Notes: generated by a model from the letters alone, not told the origin. A DNA stretch of 64,000 nt from JBCBGF01 sp038526915 (GCA_038526915.1 JBCBGF010000001.1:682001-746000), one strand, 5' to 3'. Shown: positions 9,132 through 18,117, numbered from the stretch's first letter. Numbers and translations are program-made.

Positions 9132-9833
9132 ATGTTCGGCGCAGGGATTTCGACGATTGGCTTTGATGCCGACGATACGCTTTGGCAAAATGAACAGTTC
9201 TTTCGCATCACCCAGGCCCGGTTTGCCGAGCTGTTGGCGGATTACGTCGAACGCGATCACCTGGAGACCCGGCTGTTAGAGGCCGAGCGGCGCAACCTTG
9301 GGCATTACGGGTTCGGGATAAAAGGTTTCGTGTTGTCGATGATCGAAACCGCCATCGATGTGACCGAGGATCGCGTGCCCGCCACGGTGATCCGGGAGTT
9401 GATCGCGGCGGGCCAGGATATGCTGCAGCACCCGATCGAACTGTTGCCCCATGCGCGCGAGGCGGTCGAGGCGTTGGCCGCCGACCACAGGATCGTTTTG
9501 ATCACCAAAGGCGACCTGTTGGATCAGGAACGCAAGCTGGCACAGTCGGGCTTGGGCGATCTGTTCGATGCGGTTGAGATCGTGTCGGACAAGACGGTTG
9601 AGACCTACGCCAAGGTCTTTGCGGACGTCGGCCCGAACCGGTCGATGATGGTGGGCAATTCGCTGAAATCCGATGTGATCCCCGCAATTGAGAGCGGCGC
9701 GTGGGGTGTGTTTGTGCCTCACGACCTGACATGGGAGCTGGAACACGCGGACGAACCAAAGGATGATCCCCGCTATAGGGTGCTGGATGATCTGGGCGAC
9801 CTGGAAAATTTGGTGCGTGATCTCGCTAGATAA
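9132..9833 (+). CDS. HAD-superfamily hydrolase
   Basis: A 233-residue haloacid-dehalogenase-fold phosphatase, presumably cytoplasmic. Motif I is FDADDT (D12 nucleophile, D14 acid/base), motif II is LITKGD with the lysine that stabilises the phospho-intermediate following in the QERK segment, and motif III is VGNSLKSD. The helical cap (about residues 20-85) places it in the subclass I, YjjG/phosphoglycolate-phosphatase-like group. An AGGACGGG stretch upstream acts as ribosome site. It is monocistronic. Substrate is not predictable. Confidence 0.85.
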   Translation: MFGAGISTIGFDADDTLWQNEQFFRITQARFAELLADYVERDHLETRLLEAERRNLGHYGFGIKGFVLSMIETAIDVTEDRVPATVIRELIAAGQDMLQHPIELLPHAREAVEALAADHRIVLITKGDLLDQERKLAQSGLGDLFDAVEIVSDKTVETYAKVFADVGPNRSMMVGNSLKSDVIPAIESGAWGVFVPHDLTWELEHADEPKDDPRYRVLDDLGDLENLVRDLAR

Positions 9834-10008
9834 CGCTGCATTTCGGGGTCGCTTCCGCGCGCTACACCACATCTATGGCGGCTTTCCGCAAGGCCCGGAA
9901 ATCGTCAAATTTTCGCTGTTTTCCGAACGAATCCGGTGTGTTACGTTAGCCAAAATCAAAGCGGATCGGGCGTAGACCCGGCCCTGAGGCAGGCAAAAGG
10001 CAGGAACC

Positions 10009-11436
10009 GTGGGACACCGTCCGGGGCAGTACGCCCGCATTTTCTCGTTTGTTTTGATCCTGTTGGCGCCGCTGGCCCTGGCGGGCGCTAGTATGGCCGC
10101 CCCCTATGCCGCCATGGTTATCGATGCCCGGTCTGGCGAGGTGCTGCATTCGCGGAACGCCGACACCCGCCTACACCCGGCCTCGCTCACCAAGATGATG
10201 ACGCTCTACATCGCGTTCGAGGCGGTGGAGCATGGCGAGATTTCGCTGGACACCAAGGTGCGCATTTCCAAGAAGGCCGCGGCCGAGCCACCGTCGAAAC
10301 TGGGCCTGAAGGCGGGCCAGAGAATCTCGCTCCGCTACCTCATTCGCGCGGCGGCGGTGAAGTCGGCCAATGACGCCGCCACCGCGATTGCCGAGGCGAT
10401 TTCGGGATCCGAAGCGGCCTTTGCCCGCCGGATGAACCGCACCGCCAAGGCGATGGGGATGACCCGGACGACCTTCAAGAACGCCCACGGGCTGACCGAA
10501 CAGGGCCACATGTCGACGGCGCGGGACATGACCACGATGGGCCGGCACCTGTTTTACGACTTCCCCGAATACTACAACATCTTCAAGCGCACCTCGACCG
10601 ATGCCGGCATCGCCACGGTACGCAACACAAACCGGCGGCTCTTGAGCAACTATCAGGGCGCTGATGGTATCAAGACAGGCTACACCCGTGCGGCTGGTTT
10701 CAACCTCGTCGCCTCCGCGCGGCGTGGCCAGGAACGCATCATTGCCACGGTCTTTGGCGGACGCTCCACAGCGACGCGAAATGCGCGGGTGGCCGAACTT
10801 CTCGATATGGGTTTCCGCCGCGCGCCCAGCCGCGTGGCCGAACGCAAGCCTGTGCCCCCGGCCTACAACCCGGACGGGGCACCGGGTGCGGCGGGCAAGA
10901 CCATTCGCACGGTCGTCGCGGTCGCCAAAAGCATCCGCCCGATGCCGCGCCGCGGAACGGAACCCGCCTCTGATGTCTTGGTCGCCATGCGCACTGACAT
11001 TGATGAGGCCTTGGCCCTCATCGATATCGAAAACAGCCGCACCACGCCGATTATTGAGACCAATGCTGCCGGGGCACCAGTCATCCCCAACCGGGCCCCG
11101 CGTCCGCGCCCGGCAGAAGCGATCATCACCTCAAGTGCGGTGCAAGCGGCCCCCCGCGCGACCCAGGATGCCGAGGTCGTCACGCGGATGTCCACGTCAG
11201 GGGGGAGTCATTGGGGCATCACGGTCGGCCGGTTCGGATCGCGCCATCAGGCGGAACGTGTGCTGTTGCAAACCGCGCTTTTGGAACTTGGCACGCTGGA
11301 CGAAGCGCTGCGCAAGGTTGTCCCGCGCTCTGGCGGCTATGAAGCGAGCTTTCTGGGGATGAGCGCTGAGCAAGCCGATCTGGCATGTCGGCGTCTGAGT
11401 GCGCGCAACGTCGACTGCGCGCCCATCGGGCCCTAG
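10009..11436 (+). CDS. Serine-type D-Ala-D-Ala carboxypeptidase with C-terminal SPOR domain
   Basis: Periplasmic penicillin-binding protein (S11 family, DacA/DacC-like) that trims the terminal D-Ala of peptidoglycan stem peptides. The translation begins at GTG with AGGA close upstream. A hydrophobic signal segment spans about 10-31. The three active-site motifs are SLTK (S59-K62), SAN (119-121) and KTG (222-224). A linker rich in Pro, Ala and Arg (about 275-395) joins a SPOR-like domain (about 400-475), which usually binds denuded glycan at the division septum. This architecture is common in alphaproteobacteria and suggests a role in division. 475 residues. Confidence 0.92.
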   Translation: MGHRPGQYARIFSFVLILLAPLALAGASMAAPYAAMVIDARSGEVLHSRNADTRLHPASLTKMMTLYIAFEAVEHGEISLDTKVRISKKAAAEPPSKLGLKAGQRISLRYLIRAAAVKSANDAATAIAEAISGSEAAFARRMNRTAKAMGMTRTTFKNAHGLTEQGHMSTARDMTTMGRHLFYDFPEYYNIFKRTSTDAGIATVRNTNRRLLSNYQGADGIKTGYTRAAGFNLVASARRGQERIIATVFGGRSTATRNARVAELLDMGFRRAPSRVAERKPVPPAYNPDGAPGAAGKTIRTVVAVAKSIRPMPRRGTEPASDVLVAMRTDIDEALALIDIENSRTTPIIETNAAGAPVIPNRAPRPRPAEAIITSSAVQAAPRATQDAEVVTRMSTSGGSHWGITVGRFGSRHQAERVLLQTALLELGTLDEALRKVVPRSGGYEASFLGMSAEQADLACRRLSARNVDCAPIGP

Positions 11437-11448
11437 CCGCAGGCGCCC

Positions 11449-11814
11449 TTAAGACACCGCATCACATTGCGCCAAATCGCGGCGGGTGCGCGTCTCCAAC
11501 TCGCGCTTCTTGGAGACCAGACCGTTCAGCTTCTGCTGCTCTGCCGCCAGATCGATCGCCACGGGTCGATCCCGCACGCTGTTCTCGGACGCGGTGCAGA
11601 GCACGATGTTGCTGTTGCGCCCGGTGCAGAAGGTAAAGCCCACGCGCGGTTCATTGACCGTCTCAATGGCATAGCCGCGGTCCAGATTGGCCTGCGATTC
11701 TGAGATCAAGGTGTTGACCACGCGCAGGTCTTCGGTTGCCTCCGAGATGCAACGCTCTTGCGGGCTGGCGCAGGCGGCCAACGCAATCAGGGACAAAAGG
11801 GCAGGTCGAATCAT
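11449..11814 (-). CDS. Small putative lipoprotein of unknown function
   Basis: About 121 residues. The N-terminus is a short signal sequence ending in a lipobox (LALAAC), so Cys15 is probably lipidated and the protein membrane-attached in the periplasm. The remainder is polar with four further cysteines and predicted helical segments rich in Glu, Gln, Arg and Lys. I start at the ATG giving MIRPALL, preceded by GGA at 7 bases. An ATG 12 bases upstream (11826) sits too close to its AGGA to be preferred. It is convergent with the carboxypeptidase gene. I recognise no family. Confidence 0.65.
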   Translation of the reverse strand: MIRPALLSLIALAACASPQERCISEATEDLRVVNTLISESQANLDRGYAIETVNEPRVGFTFCTGRNSNIVLCTASENSVRDRPVAIDLAAEQQKLNGLVSKKRELETRTRRDLAQCDAVS

Positions 11815-11940
11815 AAACAGGTCCATTTCCTAGAGATGCGACGATAGCAGAGTGTCGCAGACGGTCGATTGCGATCCCCAGATCTATGGCGAGGGTCACG
11901 CAAAGGTGTTAGCAAACTGTCAAGTTAGAAGGACAGTCCC

Positions 11941-12831
11941 ATGACCGAACAATTTGACAATCGCAAGATGCGCGCCTCGGCCTGGTTTCGTCAGTTGCGC
12001 GATGACATCGTGGCCGCGTTCGAAGGGTTGGAAGTCACGCAAAGCTCTGGGCCGTTCGCCGACAACCCCGCGGGCCGATTTGATGTGAGCGAAACCAAGC
12101 GCGCCTCTGATGACGGATCGGATGCCGGCGGCGGGCTAATGAGCGTGATGCGCGGCGGCCGGGTGTTTGAAAAGGTGGGCGTCAACGTCTCGACCGTCTA
12201 CGGCACCCTTGGCGAACGCGCACAAAAGGCCATGGCCGCGCGCGGTGTGCCGGGCATGGATACGGACCCACGGTTCTGGGCCAGCGGGATCAGCCTGGTG
12301 GCGCATATGCAGAACCCGCATACACCAGCGGTCCACATGAACACCCGGATGTTCTGGACGCCGGGGGCCTGGTGGTTCGGTGGCGGGTCGGACCTGAACC
12401 CGTGCATCGAGTATGCCGAGGACACCGAGCATTTCCACAGCGTACAGAAGACCCACTGCGACCGGCATTCGCCGGACTACTACGACCGCTACAAGGCTTG
12501 GGCGGATGAGTATTTCTACGTCCCGCACCGCGCCCGGGCGCGGGGTGTGGGTGGCATCTTCTACGACGATCACAATACCGGCGATTGGGAGGCGGATTTT
12601 GCCTTTACCCAGGATGTGGGGCAGGCGTTCTTGCCCGCGTTCCTGCCGGTGACCGAGAAGCGACGGGATACGCCGTGGACCGATGCGGACAAGGACACGC
12701 AGCTTGTCCATCGCGGGCTCTATGCCGAATACAACCTTGTCTACGACCGAGGCACGAAGTTCGGATTGGAGACGGGCCACGACGCAAACGCCGTGCTGAT
12801 GAGCCTGCCGCCACTAGCGAAGTGGGTCTAG
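11941..12831 (+). CDS. hemF: Oxygen-dependent coproporphyrinogen III oxidase
   Basis: Cytoplasmic enzyme that decarboxylates coproporphyrinogen III to protoporphyrinogen IX using O2. At 296 residues it has the usual HemF length. Conserved stretches include the HMNTRMFW segment near residue 137, the WWFGGGSDLNP substrate loop near 143-155, and GGIFYDDHN near residue 205. It is preceded by GAAGGA and followed tail-to-tail by hemE, with which it shares four bases (CTAG). The oxygen-independent isozyme hemN lies 2 kb away beside fnrL, so the cell can make haem with or without oxygen. Confidence 0.96.
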   Translation: MTEQFDNRKMRASAWFRQLRDDIVAAFEGLEVTQSSGPFADNPAGRFDVSETKRASDDGSDAGGGLMSVMRGGRVFEKVGVNVSTVYGTLGERAQKAMAARGVPGMDTDPRFWASGISLVAHMQNPHTPAVHMNTRMFWTPGAWWFGGGSDLNPCIEYAEDTEHFHSVQKTHCDRHSPDYYDRYKAWADEYFYVPHRARARGVGGIFYDDHNTGDWEADFAFTQDVGQAFLPAFLPVTEKRRDTPWTDADKDTQLVHRGLYAEYNLVYDRGTKFGLETGHDANAVLMSLPPLAKWV

Positions 12832-13865
12832 CCGCCCCGCACGGTATCGATCATCAACTGTACATTCTCGGGATCCGCATCCGGCGTTATCCCGTGGCCC
12901 AGGTTGAAGATGTGCGGGCCGTTCGAGAAGGCTTCGACCACCCGCCGCGTCTCATCCACCAGCGCCTGGCCGCCCGTCACCATGTGCGATGAGGCGAGGT
13001 TCCCCTGTACGCAGCCATCCTTCTGCACATGTTCCGCGGCCCATTCCGGGCTGACGGAATTGTCGATCGCCACGCAATCGGCCCCGGTCGCCTTGGCGAA
13101 CCCGATATAGCCGTCGCCCGCCTCTCGCGGGAAGGCGATGATGGGGATGTCGGGGTGGCGGGATTTGAGGGCGGCGATGATCGTCATGGCCGGGGCGACG
13201 CAGAAGTCTTGAAAATCCTGGCCCTTGAGCGATCCCGCCCAACTGTCAAATAACTTGACGGTCTCAGCCCCTGCCTCGATCTGCATCGAGAGGTATTCGA
13301 TGGTGGCGAGCGTCAGCCGTTCCATCACCGCTTCAAACAGCGGCCTGTTCTCGGCCTTGAGCGCATGCGCAGGCCCTTGATCAGGGGTGCCGCGCCCGGC
13401 GATCATGTAGGTGGCCACGGTCCAGGGTGCGCCCGCAAAGCCGATGAGCGCGGTTTCCGACGGCAATTCGCGCGACAGGATGCGGACGGTTTCATAGACT
13501 GGGGCGAGGTGATCATGGATGTCATCCGCGCCCTTCAGCTTGGCGAAATCCGCCTCGGAGGTGATGGTCGACAGGCGCGGACCTTCACCGGTGACGAACC
13601 ACAGATCCGCCCCCAGCGCATCGGGTATCAGCAGAATATCGGCAAAGAGGATCGCCGCGTCAAAGCCATAGCGGCGGATCGGTTGCAGCGTAACCTCTGC
13701 GGCCAGTTCCGAGTTGTAGCACAGCGACAGGAAATCCCCGGCCTGCGCCCGGGTCGCGCGGTATTCGGGCAGATAGCGCCCGGCCTGGCGCATCATCCAA
13801 ATGGGCGGCACGGTCTGTGTTTCGCCCGCCAGCGCGCGCATCAGTGTCTTCGTCGGTGCCGCCAT
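12828..13865 (-). CDS. hemE: Uroporphyrinogen decarboxylase
   Basis: Cytoplasmic enzyme removing four carboxylates from uroporphyrinogen III to give coproporphyrinogen III. It has 345 residues. The diagnostic WMMRQAGRYLPEYR signature (about residues 23-36) is present, and the second conserved region GFAGAPWT lies near residue 143. It converges on hemF, and the CTAG at 12828-12831 contains both stop codons. It is divergent from hemC across a 103-base promoter region. Confidence 0.97.
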   Translation of the reverse strand: MAAPTKTLMRALAGETQTVPPIWMMRQAGRYLPEYRATRAQAGDFLSLCYNSELAAEVTLQPIRRYGFDAAILFADILLIPDALGADLWFVTGEGPRLSTITSEADFAKLKGADDIHDHLAPVYETVRILSRELPSETALIGFAGAPWTVATYMIAGRGTPDQGPAHALKAENRPLFEAVMERLTLATIEYLSMQIEAGAETVKLFDSWAGSLKGQDFQDFCVAPAMTIIAALKSRHPDIPIIAFPREAGDGYIGFAKATGADCVAIDNSVSPEWAAEHVQKDGCVQGNLASSHMVTGGQALVDETRRVVEAFSNGPHIFNLGHGITPDADPENVQLMIDTVRGG

Positions 13866-13908
13866 CGTTTTCCCCGCAGTTCTAGCCCCTTAGGTGGTCG
13901 GGTCCCTG

Positions 13909-13926
13909 TGTCCAAATGTCAATACA
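13909..13926. promoter_or_regulatory. TGT-N12-ACA motif between hemE and hemC (possible CrtJ/PpsR-type site)
   Basis: The intergenic region holds TGT-N12-ACA, embedded in a wider CTGT-N14-ACAG dyad starting at 13906. PpsR/CrtJ regulators of Rhodobacter bind TGT-N12-ACA and are known to act on some hem genes. The six-base match alone is expected by chance several times per window and no photosynthesis gene is visible, so this is weak. Confidence 0.25.
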
Positions 13927-13968
13927 GTCGTGGTTGTCAGGAAATAATGACGCGGGTAAGCAGGGGCT

Positions 13969-14913
13969 ATGGCGCTTGATCTTCCTTCCCCGACATCCCG
14001 TTTTCGTATTGGCACCCGCGGCTCGCCCCTGGCCCTGGCACAGGCGCATGAGACGCGCGCGCGTCTGGCGGCTTCATTCGATCTGCCCGAAGACGCCTTT
14101 GAGATCGTTGTGATCAAAACGACGGGCGACAAGGTGCTGGACCGGCCGCTGAAAGAGATCGGCGGCAAGGGCCTTTTCACGCGCGAGATCGAAGAGGACA
14201 TGCTGGCCGGCAAGATCGATATTGCCGTGCATTCGATGAAGGACATGCCGGTGGATCAGCCCGCGGGCCTGGTGCTTGAGACGTATCTGCCGCGTGAGGA
14301 TGTGCGTGACGCCTTTGTGGCGCCGGGGGGCGGAACACTGGCGGCGTTGGAGGCGGGCACAAAGGTCGGCACCTCCAGCCTGCGCCGCAAAGCGCAGCTT
14401 TTGAACCGGCGCCCGGACCTCGAGGTGGTGGAGTTTCGGGGCAACGTTCAAACGCGGCTGCGCAAGCTGGAAGACGGGGTGGCCGCCTGTACGTTTCTGG
14501 CGATGGCGGGGCTGAACCGGCTTGGCATGGCGGAGGTTGCATCGTCCGCGATTGAGGTGACCGAGATGCTGCCCGCCGTGGCGCAAGGGGCCATCGGGAT
14601 CGAACGCCGCGCCGATGATAGCCGTGCCGCCGCGATGCTGGAGGCGATCCATGACGGGCCAACGGGGCAGCGTCTGGCCGCAGAGCGGGCGTTTCTCTCA
14701 GCACTTGATGGGTCATGCGAGACGCCGATTGCGGGGTTGGCGGAACTGGACGGTGGCACGCTGCGCTTGCGCGGTGAGATCTTGCGCACGGACGGATCAG
14801 AGGCGTTGGCCGATGACCAGACTGCCGCCATTGAAGACGGAGCGGAGTTGGGGCGCAGCATGGCCGCCGCGCTTCTGGCACAGGCAGGGGACGGATTTTT
14901 CGACTGGCGCTAG
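13969..14913 (+). CDS. hemC: Hydroxymethylbilane synthase (porphobilinogen deaminase)
   Basis: Condenses four porphobilinogens into hydroxymethylbilane in the cytoplasm. It has 314 residues. RIGTRGSPLALAQ opens the protein (13-25), HSMKD (88-92) carries the catalytic aspartate, GTSSLRRKAQL (134-144) is the signature, and the dipyrromethane cofactor cysteine is C250 in GSCETP. It is divergent from hemE. Its TAG overlaps the stop of convergent hemN in a CTAG. Confidence 0.97.
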   Translation: MALDLPSPTSRFRIGTRGSPLALAQAHETRARLAASFDLPEDAFEIVVIKTTGDKVLDRPLKEIGGKGLFTREIEEDMLAGKIDIAVHSMKDMPVDQPAGLVLETYLPREDVRDAFVAPGGGTLAALEAGTKVGTSSLRRKAQLLNRRPDLEVVEFRGNVQTRLRKLEDGVAACTFLAMAGLNRLGMAEVASSAIEVTEMLPAVAQGAIGIERRADDSRAAAMLEAIHDGPTGQRLAAERAFLSALDGSCETPIAGLAELDGGTLRLRGEILRTDGSEALADDQTAAIEDGAELGRSMAAALLAQAGDGFFDWR

Positions 14914-16265
14914 ATCGCGCCGCTGTGTCCGTCCCGGTTCAGCGCATAGGCATCGAAATACCGCGCAATCATCCGGGTCAGCGGACGGGCTTTAGACCGA
15001 ATCCTTAGGCCGTTTTCATCGTGGTCGAGCATGTCGGGAAAGACCTCGTCGATCCCGTGCGCCAGTGACGCCAGGCTTTCGGGCGTGACGTTCAGGTCCT
15101 TGGCAAGGGCCGCGTAGTCGATACTGAACTGGCACATCAGACTGCCGATAACCGCCTCGCGGATCCTGTCATCAGCTGTAAACTCATGCCCACGTGTTGT
15201 GGCCAGATGGCCGTCCCGGATCGCGGCGTGATACCCCGACGTCGACGGGTTGTTCTGGGCGAACCCTTGGGGAAAACGCGAAATCGACGAAGCCCCGAGG
15301 CCAAGTAGCACGTCCGACGTATCGTCCGTGTAGCCTTGGAAATTGCGGCGCAGCGTCCCCTCAGTTGCGGCCTTGGCCAATCCGTCGCCTGGGCGGGCGA
15401 AGTGATCGATCCCGATCTCTTCATAGCCGTCCCACAAGAACAACCGCCGTGCGGTCTCGTAAAGCTCGAGCCGTTCTTCGGGTGCGGGCAGCGCCTCGGT
15501 CGGGATCATGGATTGTCGCCGTGCCATCCAGGGCACATGCGCATAGCCATAAAGCGCGACACGGTCAGGTGCGAGTGTCAGCACCTTTTGCACACTGTCG
15601 GCGATACGTTGTTCGGTCTGATGTGGCAGGCCATAAAGAATATCGACATTCAGGCTGGGCACGCCGCGTTCACGCAAGCCATCCACCACGTCTTTGGTGA
15701 CTGCAAAGGTCTGCGGTCGGCCGATCGTGGCCTGAATGTTCGGGTCGAAGTCTTGCACACCGATGCTGGCGCGGTTCATCCCGTGACGCACCAGCGCATC
15801 CAGGCGATCGCCATCAACCTCATTGGGATCGATCTCGACCGAGAACTCATGGTCCGGCGCAAAGGGTGCCACCTCGGCAACGGCAGTGGCGAGTTCGGCG
15901 ATCATGTCGGGTTGCAGCAGGGTCGGCGTGCCACCACCCCAATGCAACCGCTGAAGCGTGACACCATCGGGCAACTGTGCCGCGACGATATCCAGTTCCT
16001 GTTTCACGACATCTAGATACCCCCGCACAGGGGCGGCAGAGGACGTGCCTTGGGTGCGGCAAGCGCAAAACCAGCATAGCCGGCGGCAGAACGGGATGTG
16101 GATATAAAGAGAGATCTTGCTGCCCTGCGGTATGGCACGGATCCATCCGGTCACGGTGCTTTCGCTGAAGTCAGCAACAAAGTGATTGGCGCTCGGATAG
16201 CTTGTATACCGAGGCACACGTGCGTCGAAGAGACCCAGGCGTCTGAGTTGCGTCAAGCTATCCAT
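14910..16265 (-). CDS. hemN: Oxygen-independent coproporphyrinogen III oxidase (radical SAM)
   Basis: Cytoplasmic [4Fe-4S] radical-SAM enzyme that replaces HemF under low oxygen. The cluster motif CRRLCWFC gives C60, C64 and C67, with the extra HemN cysteine at C69. The protein opens MDSLTQLRRLGLFDARVPRY, the family's normal N-terminus, so I start at 16265 (451 residues). An upstream ATG at 16301 would put the start inside the FNR box and has no ribosome site. The promoter region contains a perfect FNR/FnrL palindrome, as expected for an anaerobically induced gene. Confidence 0.95.
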   Translation of the reverse strand: MDSLTQLRRLGLFDARVPRYTSYPSANHFVADFSESTVTGWIRAIPQGSKISLYIHIPFCRRLCWFCACRTQGTSSAAPVRGYLDVVKQELDIVAAQLPDGVTLQRLHWGGGTPTLLQPDMIAELATAVAEVAPFAPDHEFSVEIDPNEVDGDRLDALVRHGMNRASIGVQDFDPNIQATIGRPQTFAVTKDVVDGLRERGVPSLNVDILYGLPHQTEQRIADSVQKVLTLAPDRVALYGYAHVPWMARRQSMIPTEALPAPEERLELYETARRLFLWDGYEEIGIDHFARPGDGLAKAATEGTLRRNFQGYTDDTSDVLLGLGASSISRFPQGFAQNNPSTSGYHAAIRDGHLATTRGHEFTADDRIREAVIGSLMCQFSIDYAALAKDLNVTPESLASLAHGIDEVFPDMLDHDENGLRIRSKARPLTRMIARYFDAYALNRDGHSGAI

Positions 16266-16300
16266 ATCAATACCGTTGGAACAGCGACGGGCGAAGCGCA

Positions 16301-16314
16301 TTGATTTCGATCAA
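16301..16314. promoter_or_regulatory. Perfect FNR/FnrL box between hemN and fnrL
   Basis: TTGATTTCGATCAA is an exact TTGAT-N4-ATCAA palindrome. Its centre lies about 42 bases from the hemN ATG on one side and 24 bases before the fnrL ATG on the other. The spacing suits regulation of hemN, and repression or autoregulation of fnrL. Confidence 0.85.
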
Positions 16315-16331
16315 GCGTTTGGAGAAACGCG

Positions 16332-17072
16332 ATGAACGAAAGCCTTTTAGAAGTTCACGACTGTATCGATTGTCCGATCAGGCACCGTGCCGTTTGTGCG
16401 CGCTGTGAAACCGATGAACTCGATCAACTTGAGAGCATAAAATACTATCGGAACTACTCGGCTGGTCAGACGATGATCTGGGCCGGTGACAAGATGGACT
16501 TCGTGGCATCCGTGGTCACGGGCGTCGCAACTCTGTCGCAAACGATGGAAGATGGGCGGACCCAGATGGTGGGCCTGCTTTTGCCGTCCGATTTTATTGG
16601 GAGACCAGGTCGCGAGATCGCCCCGTATAACGTGGTTGCGGTCTCCGATGTCACCGTGTGCTGTTTCCGCAAGCGCCCGTTTGAGAACCTGTTGGTCCAG
16701 ACGCCCCATATCGGTCAGCGGCTGTTGGAAATGGCCCTGGATGAGCTTGATGCGGCGCGGGAATGGATGCTTTTGCTGGGGCGGAAGACTGCGCGCGAAA
16801 AGATCGCCAGCCTGATCGCTATCATCGCGCGGCGCGATCATGAGTTGAAGGGCGAGACACCATCGGGTGAACTGGGCGTGGAGCTTCCGCTGACCCGTGA
16901 AGCCATGGCAGACTATCTGGGGCTAACCCTTGAGACGGTCAGCCGCCAGGTGTCTGCCTTGAAAAAAGACGGGATCATCCAGCTTGAGGGCAAACGCAAG
17001 GTGATCATCCCCAGTATGGCCGTCCTTTTGGAAGAAACCGGGGATGACACCGATGGCGGGCCGCTGATCTAG
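16332..17072 (+). CDS. fnrL: Crp/Fnr-family oxygen-sensing regulator FnrL
   Basis: Transcription factor of 246 residues that senses O2 through a [4Fe-4S] cluster. Cysteines C11, C14, C22 and C25 near the N-terminus and C110/C111 in the sensor domain supply the cluster ligands. The cyclic-nucleotide-like beta-roll spans about 30-150. The C-terminal helix-turn-helix (about 190-215) contains ETVSR, whose Glu and Arg recognise TTGAT half-sites, matching the four boxes found in this neighbourhood. It is divergent from hemN and ends two bases from the convergent uspA gene. Confidence 0.95.
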   Translation: MNESLLEVHDCIDCPIRHRAVCARCETDELDQLESIKYYRNYSAGQTMIWAGDKMDFVASVVTGVATLSQTMEDGRTQMVGLLLPSDFIGRPGREIAPYNVVAVSDVTVCCFRKRPFENLLVQTPHIGQRLLEMALDELDAAREWMLLLGRKTAREKIASLIAIIARRDHELKGETPSGELGVELPLTREAMADYLGLTLETVSRQVSALKKDGIIQLEGKRKVIIPSMAVLLEETGDDTDGGPLI

Positions 17073-17074
17073 CG

Positions 17075-17914
17075 CTAATGCGCCATTAGGATCGGCACAT
17101 TGGACATCTCAAGCATATTCCGCGTGGCCCCGCCCAGAATGGCTTCCCGGAAACGGGAATGCCCGTAGGCCCCCATGACCAACAGATCGGCGTTCTTGTC
17201 CTGGCAGTGACGGCAGAGCACATCGGACACCCGTGGCATAGTCTTGGCCAGGACCGATACGTCGCCCCGAATACCATGCCGTGACAGCATCTCGGCCAGC
17301 GCGCCGCCGGGATCGGATCGGTCAGCGGCGTGGCTGGGTGGGTCGATGATCGCAATGTCCACTTTGTCGGCCTTTGTCAGAATCGGCAAAGCCGCACGGA
17401 CCGCCGCCAGCGCCTCGATGCTTTCGTTCCAGGCCACTATGACCCGCTTTGCCTCCGGTGCCGAATCGTACCCTTCGGGCAGGACCAGAATTGGCACCCG
17501 CGTGCGGAACAACGCGCTTTCGAGGATTACGACATCTTCTGTCCCACGGTTCGGGCCGTAAGGTTTAGGCAGGACAACCATATCCGCCAACTGCGCCCGA
17601 TCCCCGACCACGGGGTTCAGCGCGGCCACTTGCGCTGTGATCGGGATCGTCTCCCACGAGATTTGCCAAACACCCAACGTGGCCGAGACCGCGCGTTCGT
17701 TTGCGATGGCTTCGGCTTCGGCTTCTTCCAGGGATTGCTGCAAGGCGATCGCGTTTGCTCCGCCATAATAGGCGCCCGGATTGGTCCGATCGATGCCGAG
17801 GCACACGACCGTGAGATGCGCGTCCGCCTTTTCTGCCAAACTGGCCGCAGTCAGCACGCCCGGCATGTCGATCGCATGATCGTGGACGAATGTGACGATT
17901 GATTTATAGGCCAT
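17075..17914 (-). CDS. uspA: Universal stress protein, tandem UspA domains
   Basis: Cytoplasmic protein of 279 residues with two Usp domains (about 1-140 and 150-279). The second domain has the ATP-binding signature GAYGHSRFREAILGGAT near the C-terminus; the first lacks it, so probably only one half binds nucleotide. I start at MAYKSIVTF, preceded by GGAGACC at a normal distance, rather than at an upstream ATG adding five residues. An FNR-like box lies about 70 bases upstream, so induction with the cbb3 oxidase is likely. A Usp gene between fnrL and ccoN is a recurrent Rhodobacteraceae arrangement. Confidence 0.9.
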   Translation of the reverse strand: MAYKSIVTFVHDHAIDMPGVLTAASLAEKADAHLTVVCLGIDRTNPGAYYGGANAIALQQSLEEAEAEAIANERAVSATLGVWQISWETIPITAQVAALNPVVGDRAQLADMVVLPKPYGPNRGTEDVVILESALFRTRVPILVLPEGYDSAPEAKRVIVAWNESIEALAAVRAALPILTKADKVDIAIIDPPSHAADRSDPGGALAEMLSRHGIRGDVSVLAKTMPRVSDVLCRHCQDKNADLLVMGAYGHSRFREAILGGATRNMLEMSNVPILMAH

Positions 17915-17977
17915 AAGGCAGGTCTCCAACGGGTATTGAACGTTGCCCGATGGTGCACCGTGCCCGACCCTGCGTCG

Positions 17978-17991
17978 TTGACGCCCGTCAA
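17978..17991. promoter_or_regulatory. FNR-like palindrome, uspA-proximal
   Basis: TTGACGCCCGTCAA is a perfect TTGAC-N4-GTCAA dyad. If it is centred at -41.5 on the minus strand it would place the uspA transcription start near 17943, leaving a leader of about 30 bases. The TTGAC/GTCAA half-sites also fit Dnr/NnrR-type relatives of FNR. Confidence 0.65.
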
Positions 17992-18009
17992 CCGAATTGG
18001 CGATTTTGG

Positions 18010-18023
18010 TTGACCTACATCAA
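18010..18023. promoter_or_regulatory. FNR/FnrL box upstream of ccoN
   Basis: TTGACCTACATCAA matches TTGAT-N4-ATCAA with one change, the usual form seen in front of ccoN/fixN operons. A -41.5 placement puts the transcription start near 18058, 60 bases before the ccoN ATG. Confidence 0.8.
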
Positions 18024-18117
18024 AGAGATTCAGTCCCCCGCGGGCCAATCATGCCCGACAAGTCCGGTGGCTGAAGTGCGTCTTGGTTTCCGGGTTAGTT
18101 GGAGGAAGGGACCAAAG

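Noticed and set aside
12828..14913. Possible terminators at the convergent hem junctions
   Set aside because: The gene ends overlap and no stem-loop with a T-run is present on either strand.
16266..16301. Upstream ATG for hemN
   Set aside because: The codon overlaps the FNR box, has no ribosome site, and the extra residues do not match the family.
17950..18117. N-terminal extension of ccoN
   Set aside because: The frame stays open but contains the FNR box and probable promoter; GGAGGA and the family N-terminus fix the start at 18118.
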